Translations under genes and position numbers: made by a program
Shown here: positions 51,821 to 60,905 of the stretch, in pieces
How positions within the stretch are numbered: position 1 is the stretch's first letter
Layout of the letters: each line of letters opens with the position of its first letter
NCBI GenBank assembly: GCA_029863175.1
Contig: JAOTVX010000011.1
Coordinates: 16,804 to 80,803, forward strand
Source: Betaproteobacteria bacterium
Lineage (GTDB): Bacteria > Pseudomonadota > Gammaproteobacteria > Burkholderiales > SG8-41
Length of the DNA: 64,000 bases
Reading direction: 5' to 3'
The notes under the pieces: model-generated
Seen by the model: only the letters and a program-made list of their open reading frames with translations
Told to the model about the DNA's origin: nothing
The model's database searches: none

Positions 51821-53083
51821 ATGACTGACGGTACGGCAACCGGCGTCACGCCCGCGTCGGTCCCGGCCGGGCGGCAAGCCAGCCCCACGTATCTTCTCAT
51901 CCTGCTGGGGTGTCTTGGTGTCGCGCTTGGCGGGGTGCTTGCGCTCAATCTTTTGCTGGGCCAACGCTCGCTCGGCAGCGTCGAGATGGTCAAGGCTGCC
52001 AGCGACTGGCAGCAGATGACGCGGGGCGTGACCTATCCGCCGCCGGTCACGGCCAACCGACCATTCAAGACGCTGCGGCTGCACGACCGAATCCCGGAAA
52101 TCAACGGCGTGGTGTTCGGCCCTTCGACAGCTATGGGCCTGACCGCCGGCGCGTTTCCGAAGGAAGTGCGCATCTACAACTTCTCACAAACGGCGAACCC
52201 GCTCCATTCCACGATCCCCGAGGCGGAGTACGTTGCGCGGCATTTTGGCGAGCGCGTGAAGTGGTTATTCCTGTCCATCGACTGGGCGGTGGGCGTCCCT
52301 TACCAGGAAGGCGCGCCCGGCACGATGGACCTGTCGCGCCAAGCGGTGATGAAGGGCAGCGCGCTACCGGAAGTGTCGCTCCAGAGGAAACTGATCGACG
52401 CTATTTCCTGGCCGCGGGTGCGGAATCTGTGGCAGCTCCTGCGCGGCGTCTGGCGCTCGGATGACAAGCTCGCGGCATTCCGTCGGGCGTTCTTCGAGAT
52501 GTCGAGCGGCGACTACCGCTGTCCCGACGGGACATTAGCGCGCGACTTCGACACGATCAACCGCGGCATCTGCGCCGGTTTTCGCTACGACGGCAGCGCG
52601 ACCTTCACCGACGGCACGCGCGTGAATCCCGATCGGGGCCAGCGGCTCGTGCAGGCGGCGGCTGCGCCGAGTTCGAAATACTCGCGGGCCATCGTCCCCT
52701 CGGGAGGCAACCTGAACCCCGCCTTTTTCGAGCGCCTTGCCAGCCTCGCCCGAGCGTATCGAAAGCAGGGAGGCACGCTCGTGCTGTTCGCGCCGCCGCT
52801 GATCCCCAGGTTGGAGCAGGCCCTGGCCGAGAGCAAACACGCCGGCATCGTGGTCGGCCGCACGAAGGCGGCGCTTGACGCCTGGGGACGGCGCGAAGGC
52901 GTCGTAATTATCGACGCGGGCGCGTCGGAACGCTTCGGTTGCGTGACGCAGGAATTTCTCGATGAGCACCACGCGTTTGGCGAGTGCTATTCAAAGGTCT
53001 TTGGCCGGTTCTGGAAGGCGCGTGCGGCGGGTAGGGTGCAACCGGGGCTCTGGCCCCCTTTGACGCGTGGTGAGTCGCGATGA
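51821..53083 (+). CDS. SGNH-hydrolase-like membrane protein, partner of the MBOAT enzyme
   Basis: The 420-residue protein has an N-terminal membrane anchor (YLLILLGCLGVALGGVLALN) and a periplasmic domain. INGVVFGPSTAMGLTAGAFP resembles the GDS-type block with the nucleophilic Ser, and FLDEHHAFGECYSKVFGRFW resembles the Dxx-His block of SGNH hydrolases. Such proteins move acetyl groups from the MBOAT partner to the glycan. Homology is weak, so the family call rests on these motifs and context. The 3' end overlaps the upstream region of the next gene without conflict. Confidence 0.68.
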   Translation: MTDGTATGVTPASVPAGRQASPTYLLILLGCLGVALGGVLALNLLLGQRSLGSVEMVKAASDWQQMTRGVTYPPPVTANRPFKTLRLHDRIPEINGVVFGPSTAMGLTAGAFPKEVRIYNFSQTANPLHSTIPEAEYVARHFGERVKWLFLSIDWAVGVPYQEGAPGTMDLSRQAVMKGSALPEVSLQRKLIDAISWPRVRNLWQLLRGVWRSDDKLAAFRRAFFEMSSGDYRCPDGTLARDFDTINRGICAGFRYDGSATFTDGTRVNPDRGQRLVQAAAAPSSKYSRAIVPSGGNLNPAFFERLASLARAYRKQGGTLVLFAPPLIPRLEQALAESKHAGIVVGRTKAALDAWGRREGVVIIDAGASERFGCVTQEFLDEHHAFGECYSKVFGRFWKARAAGRVQPGLWPPLTRGESR

Positions 53084-53135
53084 GCTACAGTTCAAAAACA
53101 TCGGACCGAAGTCGCGCAATCCTCGACAGCTAACC

Positions 53136-54524
53136 ATGACGGAAAAGCGCACCTGGATCCTGTTCGCTATCGCCGCTGCGACGTTCCTGCCGGCGCTGCG
53201 TCTGCATTTCGTCGGCGAGGAAGCGATCCTGCCGCTCACCTCGCTCGAGATGTGGGACCACGGCTCCTGGATTACCCACACCATCTACGGGATCAACGCC
53301 AAGCACAACCCACTTTTCAACTGGCTCCTGATTCCACTTGCTTCAGCTGCAGGCTGGGAGTACGGACTCGCGCTGTCGCGGCTTATCATGATCGTCTCTG
53401 TCGCCCTCAGCGGGCTGGTCCTGGCGAGGCTGGCGCGAGTACTGTTTCACGACGGGGAATTCGCTGCCTTCGCGGCGCTCGTTTACATCACGCTCGGCGA
53501 CCTGTTTCTCCAACGAGGGTGGCTTGCGTACGTCGATCCGTTGTTCGGTTTGTTCGTGTTCTCGTCTATCGCCGCGCTCTGGCTCGGCGCGGAGCGGCGC
53601 AGCGCCGGTTGGCTGGCCGTCGCAGTCGTTGCCGTGACGGCGGCGTTCATGACCAAGGCCATTACCGCCTACGTGTTCTACGGCGCCGCCGGGTTCGTGC
53701 TGCTCTTTCGCTCCGAGTACCGCGGGTTTCTGTTGTCCTGGCGGTCGCTCCTCATCCACCTGTTCATGGTGATCGCGCCGGTGCTGTGGTTCGAGGGCGT
53801 GCTCGGCGGCAGCGGCCAGGGTGGACGCATGCTGCACGAAGTACTCTACAAGCTGGCGCCGGAGGGTCTCGTTGAGTACCTGGGCAGGCTGGTCACATAT
53901 CCGCTGGAAACTTTCCTACGCCTGCTGCCGGCGTCTGGACTCGCCGCCTATTTCCTGTGGCGGCGCCGGCTTTCGGTTTCGGAACCAGAGCGGTCCCACT
54001 TCCACACTGCGCTCGCGATCGCGGCGCTGAATTTTCTCCCGTACTGGCTTTCGCCCCAGGGCGCGGTGCGCTACTTGATCCCGATCTTTCCCCTGTTTGG
54101 GCTGGTGTTGGCGCGAGTGCTGTGGCGCGCGGGACCGGCGGGGACGCGCGCCATGGTGCGCTGGGTGAGCGCCCTCATCGCCCTCAAGCTGGTGTATCTG
54201 GTGGTGGCGTACCCGTACTATCAGGCCACGTACCGCGGCGCCAACTACCTGCAGGCCGCGAGTGATATTCATGCACGCGCCAGGGGGTTTACCGTGTACA
54301 GCGACGACGGGACCGCTGCCGGCCTTAGCGTCGTCACCCACCTTGATATCATGCGCATCCCGCAATCCCTCGTGACGTACCCGCAGGATGGGTGGAAGGA
54401 TGGGTTCCTGCTCACTGAACTCGACCCTGCGCGTAAGGGCAAGGTTGTGAAGTCCTACAAGCTCGGTGGCGACGAGTTGTTCCTGGTGTGCCGCGGTGCT
54501 GCCTGCGATGCGGCAGGGCGTTAA
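53136..54524 (+). CDS. ArnT-like (GT39/GT83) membrane glycosyltransferase
   Basis: The protein has about 12 membrane segments and a C-terminal periplasmic part. The first periplasmic loop carries EEAILPLTSLEMWDHGSWIT followed by IYGINAKHNPLFNWL, which align with the acidic loop and (E)KPPLYYW block of ArnT-type transferases using polyprenyl-phosphate sugars. I chose the ATG at 53136; an upstream frame to 53067 overlaps the previous gene. It could transfer the amino sugar made by WecE/WecD onto lipid A or core. The acceptor is inferred from the msbA locus. Confidence 0.82.
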   Translation: MTEKRTWILFAIAAATFLPALRLHFVGEEAILPLTSLEMWDHGSWITHTIYGINAKHNPLFNWLLIPLASAAGWEYGLALSRLIMIVSVALSGLVLARLARVLFHDGEFAAFAALVYITLGDLFLQRGWLAYVDPLFGLFVFSSIAALWLGAERRSAGWLAVAVVAVTAAFMTKAITAYVFYGAAGFVLLFRSEYRGFLLSWRSLLIHLFMVIAPVLWFEGVLGGSGQGGRMLHEVLYKLAPEGLVEYLGRLVTYPLETFLRLLPASGLAAYFLWRRRLSVSEPERSHFHTALAIAALNFLPYWLSPQGAVRYLIPIFPLFGLVLARVLWRAGPAGTRAMVRWVSALIALKLVYLVVAYPYYQATYRGANYLQAASDIHARARGFTVYSDDGTAAGLSVVTHLDIMRIPQSLVTYPQDGWKDGFLLTELDPARKGKVVKSYKLGGDELFLVCRGAACDAAGR

Positions 54525-55309
54525 ACCGGCGGGTTTTCCCAGAAGTGAAAGGTGTAACCGGTTTCCTTGAACCGGTAGCCGCAGCGGGCGCATAAATTGA
54601 GCGACGGCAGGTTGTTGCAGGAAATCAGGGAGTGCACGAACGTATGGCCCTCGGCCTTGTCCGCGGCGCACGTGGAAAGCCAGAAAAACTCCCCCAGACC
54701 AGACGCGGCGTGGTCGGGGGCGAAGCCGGAGACGATCTGGTGATTCTCCTTGCGGGCGAAGAAGGCGATGGGTTTCCCTTTAAGCTGCAGGATGTCAAAC
54801 CTTACTTTCGAGTCAGCGATCAGGTCACCCATCCAGTACGCAAAGCGGCGGTCCGCGACTGCTGGCGGACACTGGTGATCGACGTGGAAGCGGTCGCCGC
54901 TGAACGCCGATTGTGACATTGCAGTCAGCGTCTGCGCCCAGTCCGGCGTCGGTAAGGACAGGGTCAAGAATACCAAATCGTCGCGTTGGTAGCGGCTGGG
55001 AATAAATGCGGATGGATTCTGCTCGAACTCCAGGAGCACCGGATTCTTGCGCAGCGCCATCGTGGGCGCCAGCGTGCACTCCACCAGGTAAAAACCGAGC
55101 TGCTGCAGCTCGGGTACTGATGCCAGATGCCCCATGGACAAGCGTGCCGCGACGAACAGGCGACTGTGGCGTGCCGCGAGCTCTCGCATTTCGCGTGCGA
55201 GCCCTGAAAAATCCGGGGCCTCGAAAAACCCATTCGCCACAGCGTAGCTGGGAACACCGAGGTTTCGGGTTTCCCAAGGGGTCTCCCTGAGCAAGGCGAG
55301 AGCGTGCAT
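54521..55309 (-). CDS. WecD-like GNAT acetyltransferase (dTDP-fucosamine N-acetyltransferase)
   Basis: The GNAT-fold protein of 262 residues has the WecD/RffC layout: ETPWETRNLGVPSYAVANG near the start, VPELQQLGFYLVECTLAPTM in the first half, SAFSGDRFHVDHQCPP before the acetyl-CoA domain, and a C-terminal NLPSLNLCARCGYRFKETGY. WecD acetylates dTDP-Fuc4N to dTDP-Fuc4NAc with acetyl-CoA. A wecE homologue 4.5 kb upstream supports the role. Its 3' end meets the ArnT-like gene on the other strand. A dedicated function is likely but other amino sugars are possible. Confidence 0.8.
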   Translation of the reverse strand: MHALALLRETPWETRNLGVPSYAVANGFFEAPDFSGLAREMRELAARHSRLFVAARLSMGHLASVPELQQLGFYLVECTLAPTMALRKNPVLLEFEQNPSAFIPSRYQRDDLVFLTLSLPTPDWAQTLTAMSQSAFSGDRFHVDHQCPPAVADRRFAYWMGDLIADSKVRFDILQLKGKPIAFFARKENHQIVSGFAPDHAASGLGEFFWLSTCAADKAEGHTFVHSLISCNNLPSLNLCARCGYRFKETGYTFHFWENPPV

Positions 55310-55612
55310 ACGAAGTCCGATCGGAAAGCGGCGATTGCTATAGTGCCATACCCACGCGCGCTACGCGGAGAGGCGCTGCTCGCGTGCTCCGTCATGACGA
55401 TGTCTCTCACCGGATTCGTTTTCTGCGGGGCGGCATCCGGGCCGCGTGATCGCTCCGGGAAGTGCCGCCCGCGCGGGAATCAGGCCCGGTCGCAGGAAAT
55501 CAGTTTTCATGACCACCGCTCCGTGCTAACGTGCAACGCGTGGTGGTGCGCCCGCTGCCGGCGGGAGCGCAAAGGAGGCGACAGGGCCTCAAACTCATCC
55601 TGACCGGAAACG
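55310..55612. other. divergent intergenic region
   Basis: This 303-base region separates the divergent WecD-like and potassium-channel genes. An open frame of 99 codons on the plus strand lacks recognisable features. AAAGGAGG at 55572-55579 lies about 30 bases before the channel start. Nothing else was identified. Confidence 0.5.
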
Positions 55613-56716
55613 ATGAACAGAAGGCCTCTGCGCGGCGCGCGAGCGCTGCTGCAAAGAATGCTGCTGCGGCGCGCGGTGGTCGCGCGATCCCGCGGCGCAG
55701 ACCAGGCGTTCCCCAAGCTGCTCTATACGAAACCAGTCGTCAGCGCGGAGCGCACGCTCGCCGTCCGGGCCGCGATCGTTATTGGGTTGCTGCTGCTCGT
55801 CATGCTGGTGTTCTGGCTGGACCGCGAGAATCTCCGCGATGCGGCCGACGGGAACGTGAGCTTCACGGACATCGTCTACTTTACGTTCGTAACCGTCACG
55901 ACGGTCGGCTATGGAGACATCGTGCCGGTCGGCGACCGGGCGCGGCTCATCGACGCCCTACTCGTCACGCCGATCCGGATATTCGTGCTGTTCATCTTTA
56001 TCGGCACGGCATACCAGTTCGTTTTCCAACGTATCATCGAGGACATGCATATGGACGCGCTTCAGGATTCGCTGAGGGACCATGTCGTCATCTGCGGTTT
56101 TGGCTACGCGGGACGGACGGCGGCGCGCGAGATGGTCGCAAAGGGATATCAGGGAAACCAGATCGTGGTCGTGGATGTGCGCTCGGAGCCGCTGGAGGAG
56201 GCGGCGCAAGCTGGCTACATTGGTCTGCGCGGCGACGCAACGCGCGACATCGTGATGCGGGAGGCCCGGGTTGCCGCCGCACGGGCGGTGCTCGTGTGCG
56301 TGTCGCGCGACGACACTGCGGTGCTCGTCACCTTGACCGCGCGAAGCACCAACAGCAAGGCCCGGATCATCGCATCGATCCGGGACGAGGAGAACCTGTC
56401 TCTGGCCCGGAAAGCGGGCGCAGACGAGGTGATCTCACCGGGAAAGCTGGCTGGTTTCCTGATCGCTGATGCCGTCGAGTCCCGCTATACGACGCGTTTC
56501 ATTACCGACATTCTGACCACGCGCGGCGGCAAGATACAGATCGTGGAGCGCAAGGCGCTTCCGGAAGAGGTAGGGCAGACCGTCTCCGGCGTGAGAGGAA
56601 GGCTCCTCGTGGCGATCGAGCGCGACGGGAGCATGCAGGGTTTCTGGGACCACCCGGACGAAGTGATCCAGAGCGGAGACCTCGTTTTTGCCATCGAACC
56701 GCATCAGAAACAGTGA
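55613..56716 (+). CDS. potassium channel protein with TrkA-N/RCK domain
   Basis: A basic N-terminus is followed by one segment (AAIVIGLLLLVMLVFWL), a pore with the selectivity filter TVGYGD (residues 97-102), a second segment (FVLFIFIGTAYQFVF) and an RCK domain. The Rossmann motif VVICGFGYAGRTAAREMVAK binds NAD(H) or ATP in homologues, and a TrkA-C domain follows (GRLLVAIERDGSMQGFWDHP). The layout is that of MthK/Kch-type two-segment channels. The stop codon is the TGA of a GTGAACGG array. Not obviously tied to the glycan locus. Confidence 0.92.
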   Translation: MNRRPLRGARALLQRMLLRRAVVARSRGADQAFPKLLYTKPVVSAERTLAVRAAIVIGLLLLVMLVFWLDRENLRDAADGNVSFTDIVYFTFVTVTTVGYGDIVPVGDRARLIDALLVTPIRIFVLFIFIGTAYQFVFQRIIEDMHMDALQDSLRDHVVICGFGYAGRTAAREMVAKGYQGNQIVVVDVRSEPLEEAAQAGYIGLRGDATRDIVMREARVAAARAVLVCVSRDDTAVLVTLTARSTNSKARIIASIRDEENLSLARKAGADEVISPGKLAGFLIADAVESRYTTRFITDILTTRGGKIQIVERKALPEEVGQTVSGVRGRLLVAIERDGSMQGFWDHPDEVIQSGDLVFAIEPHQKQ

Positions 56717-56815
56717 ACGGTGAACGGTGAACCGAAAAAGGGAATAGGAAATAGGAAATAGGGAATACAAGCAGGCGAGGCGTTGTTGTGTCCACTCGTC
56801 ACTCGCCGCTCACCG
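56712..56815. repeat. GTGAACGG, TAGGAAA and TCACTCG word arrays in one spacer
   Basis: CAGTGAACGGTGAACGGTGA is followed by AATAGGAAATAGGAAATAGG and then CCACTCGTCACTCGCCGCTC. Three different word classes lie side by side, starting in the channel's stop codon. Confidence 0.88.
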
Positions 56816-56969
56816 ATTCCCGCGATGTTGCGGTCCGCTTGGATGATCGACTGATCACGCCGAGGCTCGACCGCACCGCGTGCATCGGGTAATCTTGCGC
56901 ACGTCCAAGAGCTGCCTGTTCCGCCACGCGCCCGCGATCGAGGCCGCGTCGTCTGGAAGCCCTCCGGCC

Positions 56970-58046
56970 ATGCAATCCAAGATGGCACCGAAGAAAATGC
57001 GCCCCAAGCTACTCGCCATCCTATTCAAATATCTGGGCGACGTTGTTGTCGCGACGCCGGCTCTGCGCGCACTGCGCCAGGCCTTCCCGCAGTGGGAGTT
57101 GCACGTGCTCGTGCCCGAGGAAGCCGCGCCGTTGCTCCAGGGGGTTGAGTGGCTCGACCGGATTTGGAGATTTCCGCGGATCCGCGGGCGGCTCAACCTC
57201 GGCGCGTCGTTGCCGATGATCAGGCAGTTGCGGCGCGAGCGATTTGCGGTGTCCGTCGATTTAGTCGGGAACGATCGGGGCGCACTGTTGAGCCTCATGG
57301 TCGGCGCCAAGCGACGCATCGGCGTTATTGCTCCTGAAGGGTTCTACCTGCGATCGAGGTGCTATACGGATCGCGTGGAGCCATTCGATACGACACGCCA
57401 CGAGTCTGTCAGAGCATGGGCGGTGACTGCCCCGCTGGGCGTGTCCTTCCCGGAAAACATGACGCTCGAGATCGCGGCAGATCCCCAGCGTGCGTCAGCC
57501 GCAGCCGAAGCGCTTGGCGACACGCAAATGCTCTGCTATGTGACTGCCACCCTGCCGAAACGGGAGTGGCCGATCGATTATTGGCTTCAGTTCGCCGAGC
57601 GCGCCCGTGCCCTGACCCCAGCGATTGTTTTCACCGGCGGGAGTTCGCCGAGAGAAAAGCAAGTGCTCGCAGCAATCGCGGAGCGGAAGACAAGTGTTGC
57701 CATCTTGCCGGCGCCCGAGCCGCTCGAGCTTCTTCTCGCCGTGCTTGCGCAGGCAAAGCTGTTCGTCACCGGCGACACAGGACCGATGCACTTCGCGGCC
57801 GCGCTAGGCGTTCCGACCCTGAGTCTGTTCGGGCCCACTTCAGCGATGCGGTGGGCGCCTCTGGGCACGCGGCATCGCTGGATCCAGGGCGGCCTGTGTC
57901 CATGCAGCGGTCACGCCGCGATCTGCATTGCGGCGAACCCGTGCGTGAGGCAAATCACCCCAGACCGCGTATACGACGAGTACGCGCGCATGGTGCTCGA
58001 GGCGCCAGGTCTCACGCCAACGGCCGGCGCTCAGCGGTTACGGTAG
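56970..58046 (+). CDS. family 9 glycosyltransferase (heptosyltransferase-like)
   Basis: The GT-B protein has the ADP-heptose:LPS transferase layout: KLLAILFKYLGDVVVATPAL at the start, AVSVDLVGNDRGALLSLMVG, the family block LFVTGDTGPMHFAAALGVPT and LFGPTSAMRWAPLG. GDTGPMHFAAALG is the conserved donor-binding loop. The start is uncertain: ATG at 56970, 56982 or 56997, with an upstream frame from 56880 unlikely. It probably adds a heptose or related sugar to LPS core or a capsule-like glycan. A DUF4254 gene converges on its 3' end. Confidence 0.9.
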   Translation: MQSKMAPKKMRPKLLAILFKYLGDVVVATPALRALRQAFPQWELHVLVPEEAAPLLQGVEWLDRIWRFPRIRGRLNLGASLPMIRQLRRERFAVSVDLVGNDRGALLSLMVGAKRRIGVIAPEGFYLRSRCYTDRVEPFDTTRHESVRAWAVTAPLGVSFPENMTLEIAADPQRASAAAEALGDTQMLCYVTATLPKREWPIDYWLQFAERARALTPAIVFTGGSSPREKQVLAAIAERKTSVAILPAPEPLELLLAVLAQAKLFVTGDTGPMHFAAALGVPTLSLFGPTSAMRWAPLGTRHRWIQGGLCPCSGHAAICIAANPCVRQITPDRVYDEYARMVLEAPGLTPTAGAQRLR

Positions 58047-58681
58047 ATTTCGGGGTTAAGTGCAGGATCGTTGTACATCTTGAACTGGTAGTACACCCGG
58101 AATCCCCGGGTTCCCCGCGCGATCAAGGCGAGCATTTCGTCGAGGGCGCTGGCGAGGTTCGAGCGCTGTTGGCGAATGATGCTCAGCTTCTCCTGGGAGC
58201 GCGCGCGCTGCGCCTCTGGCGCGCCCGGCCGTTCCGCCTCTTCCGCCATGTGGTACTCCTTGAGCGCGAGGATCGATAGCCGATCGATGATCATTCCGGG
58301 CGTTTCCGAGTTCATCGGCGTGCCTTCGGGAAAGGCAGGGGAGCGCTCGGCGAACCAGATGTCGATCCGCTCGATGCAGTCGTTGCGGCGCTGGTTCCAA
58401 TGGTCGATGTTGCGCTTCGCCCGGTAGACGAATTCGTAGCCTTGATCGTCGCGGCGCGCCTTGTCCTCGTCGTGCCAGAGCTCGAAGTTGCAGCGGTGTT
58501 CTTCCTCGATCAGCTCGAGAAGTCCCGTCCCGGACGGTACAAACGACGTCTGGTGCCACTCGCCGGTCTTGCGCTCCTGCAGCGCGAGAAGCCGCGGTAC
58601 GTCGACGCTGTCCACGCGGTCGATCGGTTCACTCAAGTGCTCGGGCTCCAGTATCGGCCAAGGTTCAGCCGCGCTCTTCAT
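58031..58681 (-). CDS. DUF4254 domain-containing protein
   Basis: The roughly 216-residue protein is helical and shows the DUF4254 blocks GLLELIEEEHRCNFELWHDE, NIDHWNQRRNDCIERIDIW, ETPGMIIDRLSILALKEYHM and NLASALDEMLALIARGTRGF. DUF4254 genes recur beside GT9 and other LPS genes, but the function is unknown. I use the ATG at 58681; the longer frame to 58780 begins with residues encoded by the repeat array (CSQFTVHSYN). Ends overlapping the GT9 gene by 16 bases on the opposite strand. Confidence 0.88.
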   Translation of the reverse strand: MKSAAEPWPILEPEHLSEPIDRVDSVDVPRLLALQERKTGEWHQTSFVPSGTGLLELIEEEHRCNFELWHDEDKARRDDQGYEFVYRAKRNIDHWNQRRNDCIERIDIWFAERSPAFPEGTPMNSETPGMIIDRLSILALKEYHMAEEAERPGAPEAQRARSQEKLSIIRQQRSNLASALDEMLALIARGTRGFRVYYQFKMYNDPALNPEIYRNR

Positions 58682-58711
58682 CGCTCGCCGCAGCGCGGCG
58701 GGACTATTATA

Positions 58712-58805
58712 TGAGTGAACGGTGAACTGTGAACAGTAAGCGGCGAAGACGGGATACGCGATCGGATTCTTCTCCGTCACCGTTTACTGTGTACCGTCGA
58801 CTCTT
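58712..58805. repeat. GTGAACGGTGAACTGTG ... CACCGTTTACTGTG inverted short-word repeat
   Basis: GAGTGAACGGTGAACTGTGA with ACAGTAAGCGG is followed by TCACCGTTTACTGTGTACCG. The right part gives the C-terminus and stop of the upstream family 2 transferase (VHSKR-stop). Confidence 0.83.
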
Positions 58806-59556
58806 CGCCGCTCTTCTCCGAGAGGAGCATGAGCTTCACATAGCGATAGTACGAATTCTCGGCATTGATCACAGCCAGCATGAAGCCCTCGCGCCCGTCG
58901 AGAAAACCGAGCCGGAAGAAGTAGGTCCTCAGGAACGCCCAAAGGCCGTGCAAGATGGCGGCAGTGAGCGAGCCGCGCTGCCCTTCGCGGTGACGCATCA
59001 CGGCACTGGCCGTGGAATAGTGGTTGGTCTTGGCCACCATCTTGTGAAGATCGGGAGCCGCCTCATGCAGGATCGGCGCGCTGAGCTTTGCGGTCATACC
59101 GTCCACGATCACGCGCTCGTGGACGAGATCATCCGAGAAACGGGCGGAGCCGCGGCGAAAGAGGCGCACCACGTAATCGGGCCACCAACCCGAGTGGCGC
59201 ATGAAGCGTCCGCAAAAGCTGGAGCGCCGTGGCATTCTGAAGGCGGCCATGCCGCCCGGCGCGGCTATCGAGCGCTCGATCTCGGCGCGCAGCTCCGGGG
59301 TTACCCACTCATCCGCGTCGAGCGAGAGCATCCAGTCGCTGCTCGCAAGCGCGAGCGCACGGTTCTTCTGCGGCCCGAAACCAGGCCAGTCTGGCGACTC
59401 GTGGACTTTCGCGCCTAGGTCACGGCAGAGGGCAACAGTCCGATCCGTGCTCGCGTGATCGAGCACGATCAGCTCGTCTGCCCAGGCGACCGACTCGAGG
59501 CAGCGGCGGATCACCGCTTCCTCGTTCTTGGTGATGATGACGACGGACAGGCTCAC
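58777..59556 (-). CDS. family 2 glycosyltransferase, WaaE/KdtX-like
   Basis: The 259-residue GT-A protein opens LSVVIITKNEEAVIRRCLES and has ADELIVLDHASTDRTVALCR, FGPQKNRALALASSDWMLSL and the DxD motif DADEWVTPE. Later blocks (YVVRLFRRGSARFSDDLVHE, ILHEAAPDLHKMVAKTNHYS) match the WaaE subgroup, which adds beta-glucose to the LPS core heptose in several Gram-negatives. A hydrophobic stretch (LHGLWAFLRTYFFRLGFL) near the C-terminus suggests membrane association. The end is formed by a repeat array. Confidence 0.88.
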   Translation of the reverse strand: MSLSVVIITKNEEAVIRRCLESVAWADELIVLDHASTDRTVALCRDLGAKVHESPDWPGFGPQKNRALALASSDWMLSLDADEWVTPELRAEIERSIAAPGGMAAFRMPRRSSFCGRFMRHSGWWPDYVVRLFRRGSARFSDDLVHERVIVDGMTAKLSAPILHEAAPDLHKMVAKTNHYSTASAVMRHREGQRGSLTAAILHGLWAFLRTYFFRLGFLDGREGFMLAVINAENSYYRYVKLMLLSEKSGEESTVHSKR

Positions 59557-59559
59557 CGG

Positions 59560-59660
59560 TCGTGAATCGTGAATCGTGAATCGTGAATCGAATTGACCGC
59601 GCTTCGCGCCACAGCGCTCCTTTTTTCCATTTTCTATTCCCTATTTCCAATTTCCCGTGA
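59560..59660. repeat. GAATCGT array plus TTCTATTCCCTATTTCC words
   Basis: GTCGTGAATCGTGAATCGTG with two further GAATCGT units is followed, after GAATTGACCGC, by CCATTTTCTATTCCCTATTT. The right end encodes the C-terminus and stop of the O-antigen ligase (EIGNRE-stop). Confidence 0.88.
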
Positions 59661-60905
59661 TTGTAAGCCGGCGTAAAGGAGCCCGGTCATCCAGGCAAAG
59701 AGCAGCCCTTCCGTGTGGTCGAGCAGGAAGGAATTGAACAGACAGCCCGCCGCGATGGTTAGCACCAGGCCGCGCGCGAGGTGGGTTTCGAGCGGCGTCG
59801 CAAGCCTCGGCGCGAGCCGCCACTGCCGCCAGAAAAGATGCAGAAGCAGCACCAGCCCGATGAGGCCGGTTTGACTCATCATCAGAAGGTACTCGTTGTG
59901 CGGGTTGCGCACTTCGTACGGGCTGGTTTCCTTCGTTTTCTCGACATAGGCCTTCGGGAAGCCGCCGGTTCCAACACCGATCACGGGATGGTCCCCGATG
60001 ATAGCGAGGCTTCCGCGATAGAACTCCAGCCGTCGTCCCAGCGAGGACTCGATGAATACGTTGCCGGGCGTAATCTGCGAGGGCTCGGGGGGCGCGTGCC
60101 CGGGCCTAAGCTGCGAGGCCTCGCGCACCATCTGCTGCATTCTCTGCTGGAAGGGCCCGGGAACAACGGCCAGCGTCCCAAACAAGACTGCGCCGACGGC
60201 TGCCGCCGCGGCGATGCCACGCCAACCGCGCCAGCCGTAGCCGACATAAAGGGCGAGCAAGGCCATCACGAGATAGCCCGTCGCACCCTGGACCATGAGC
60301 GTCACGTTGATGACCGCGAGTACCGCAAGCGCTGCCCAGGTGAGCTGCAGGCGACGGTCGCCGGCAGCAAGGGCAAGATAAGTGAAGAGGAAGGCGGCGA
60401 ACGCCATCAAGAGGTTGTGCGTGAGCTTGAGCTTGAACACAACCGGAAACATCTCGTTCCCGTGCGTGAACGGCAGTTGCGGAATGACCCCGAGCTTGAA
60501 GAGCGTTGACCATAGCAGCACGAGGGCGAGCGAAGCAGCGAGGGCGGTTATTCCCTGGCGGCGCGTGGCGGCATCGCGAAAGAAATGGATCAGCAGGGGA
60601 ATCCCGAGCAGGTCACTGTATTTGGACAGGAACGACAGCCGGTCTGCGGTGGCAGCCTCGCCGTAAAGGCATCCGATGAGGAGCATCGCATAGAGCGCGA
60701 GCGCCGCGAGCACCACGGGGTTATCGCGTATCGCACGCCACTTCTCGGCGTAGGCGCCGCCGAGGGCGAAGCCCACCAGCACCAGACCCAACAGGATACT
60801 GTCGAGCGCGACCGAGATCGGCAGTGAGAAACCGAGTGCCACGGCGCACCAGCGCGCGCCGCGATCGGCACCGCTGCTTATCGGCCGGAATATTCCGGAA
60901 CCCAT
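59634..60905 (-). CDS. O-antigen ligase family protein (WaaL/RfaL-like)
   Basis: This polytopic membrane protein of about 423 residues has some 10-12 segments and the Wzy_C domain. The large periplasmic loop contains SSLGRRLEFYRGSLAIIGDH and GVGTGGFPKAYVEKTKE, followed by PHNEYLLMMSQTGLIGLVLL with the conserved His of O-antigen ligases. It joins undecaprenyl-linked polymer to lipid A-core in the periplasm. I use the ATG at 60905, which overlaps the dehydratase 3' end. A Wzy polymerase is a possible alternative. C-terminal residues derive from the repeat array. Confidence 0.85.
   Translation of the reverse strand: MGSGIFRPISSGADRGARWCAVALGFSLPISVALDSILLGLVLVGFALGGAYAEKWRAIRDNPVVLAALALYAMLLIGCLYGEAATADRLSFLSKYSDLLGIPLLIHFFRDAATRRQGITALAASLALVLLWSTLFKLGVIPQLPFTHGNEMFPVVFKLKLTHNLLMAFAAFLFTYLALAAGDRRLQLTWAALAVLAVINVTLMVQGATGYLVMALLALYVGYGWRGWRGIAAAAAVGAVLFGTLAVVPGPFQQRMQQMVREASQLRPGHAPPEPSQITPGNVFIESSLGRRLEFYRGSLAIIGDHPVIGVGTGGFPKAYVEKTKETSPYEVRNPHNEYLLMMSQTGLIGLVLLLHLFWRQWRLAPRLATPLETHLARGLVLTIAAGCLFNSFLLDHTEGLLFAWMTGLLYAGLQSREIGNRE

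Noticed and set aside
55304..55603. 99-codon plus-strand frame between the WecD-like and channel genes
   Set aside because: No domain or signal, uneven composition; more likely non-coding divergent promoter DNA.
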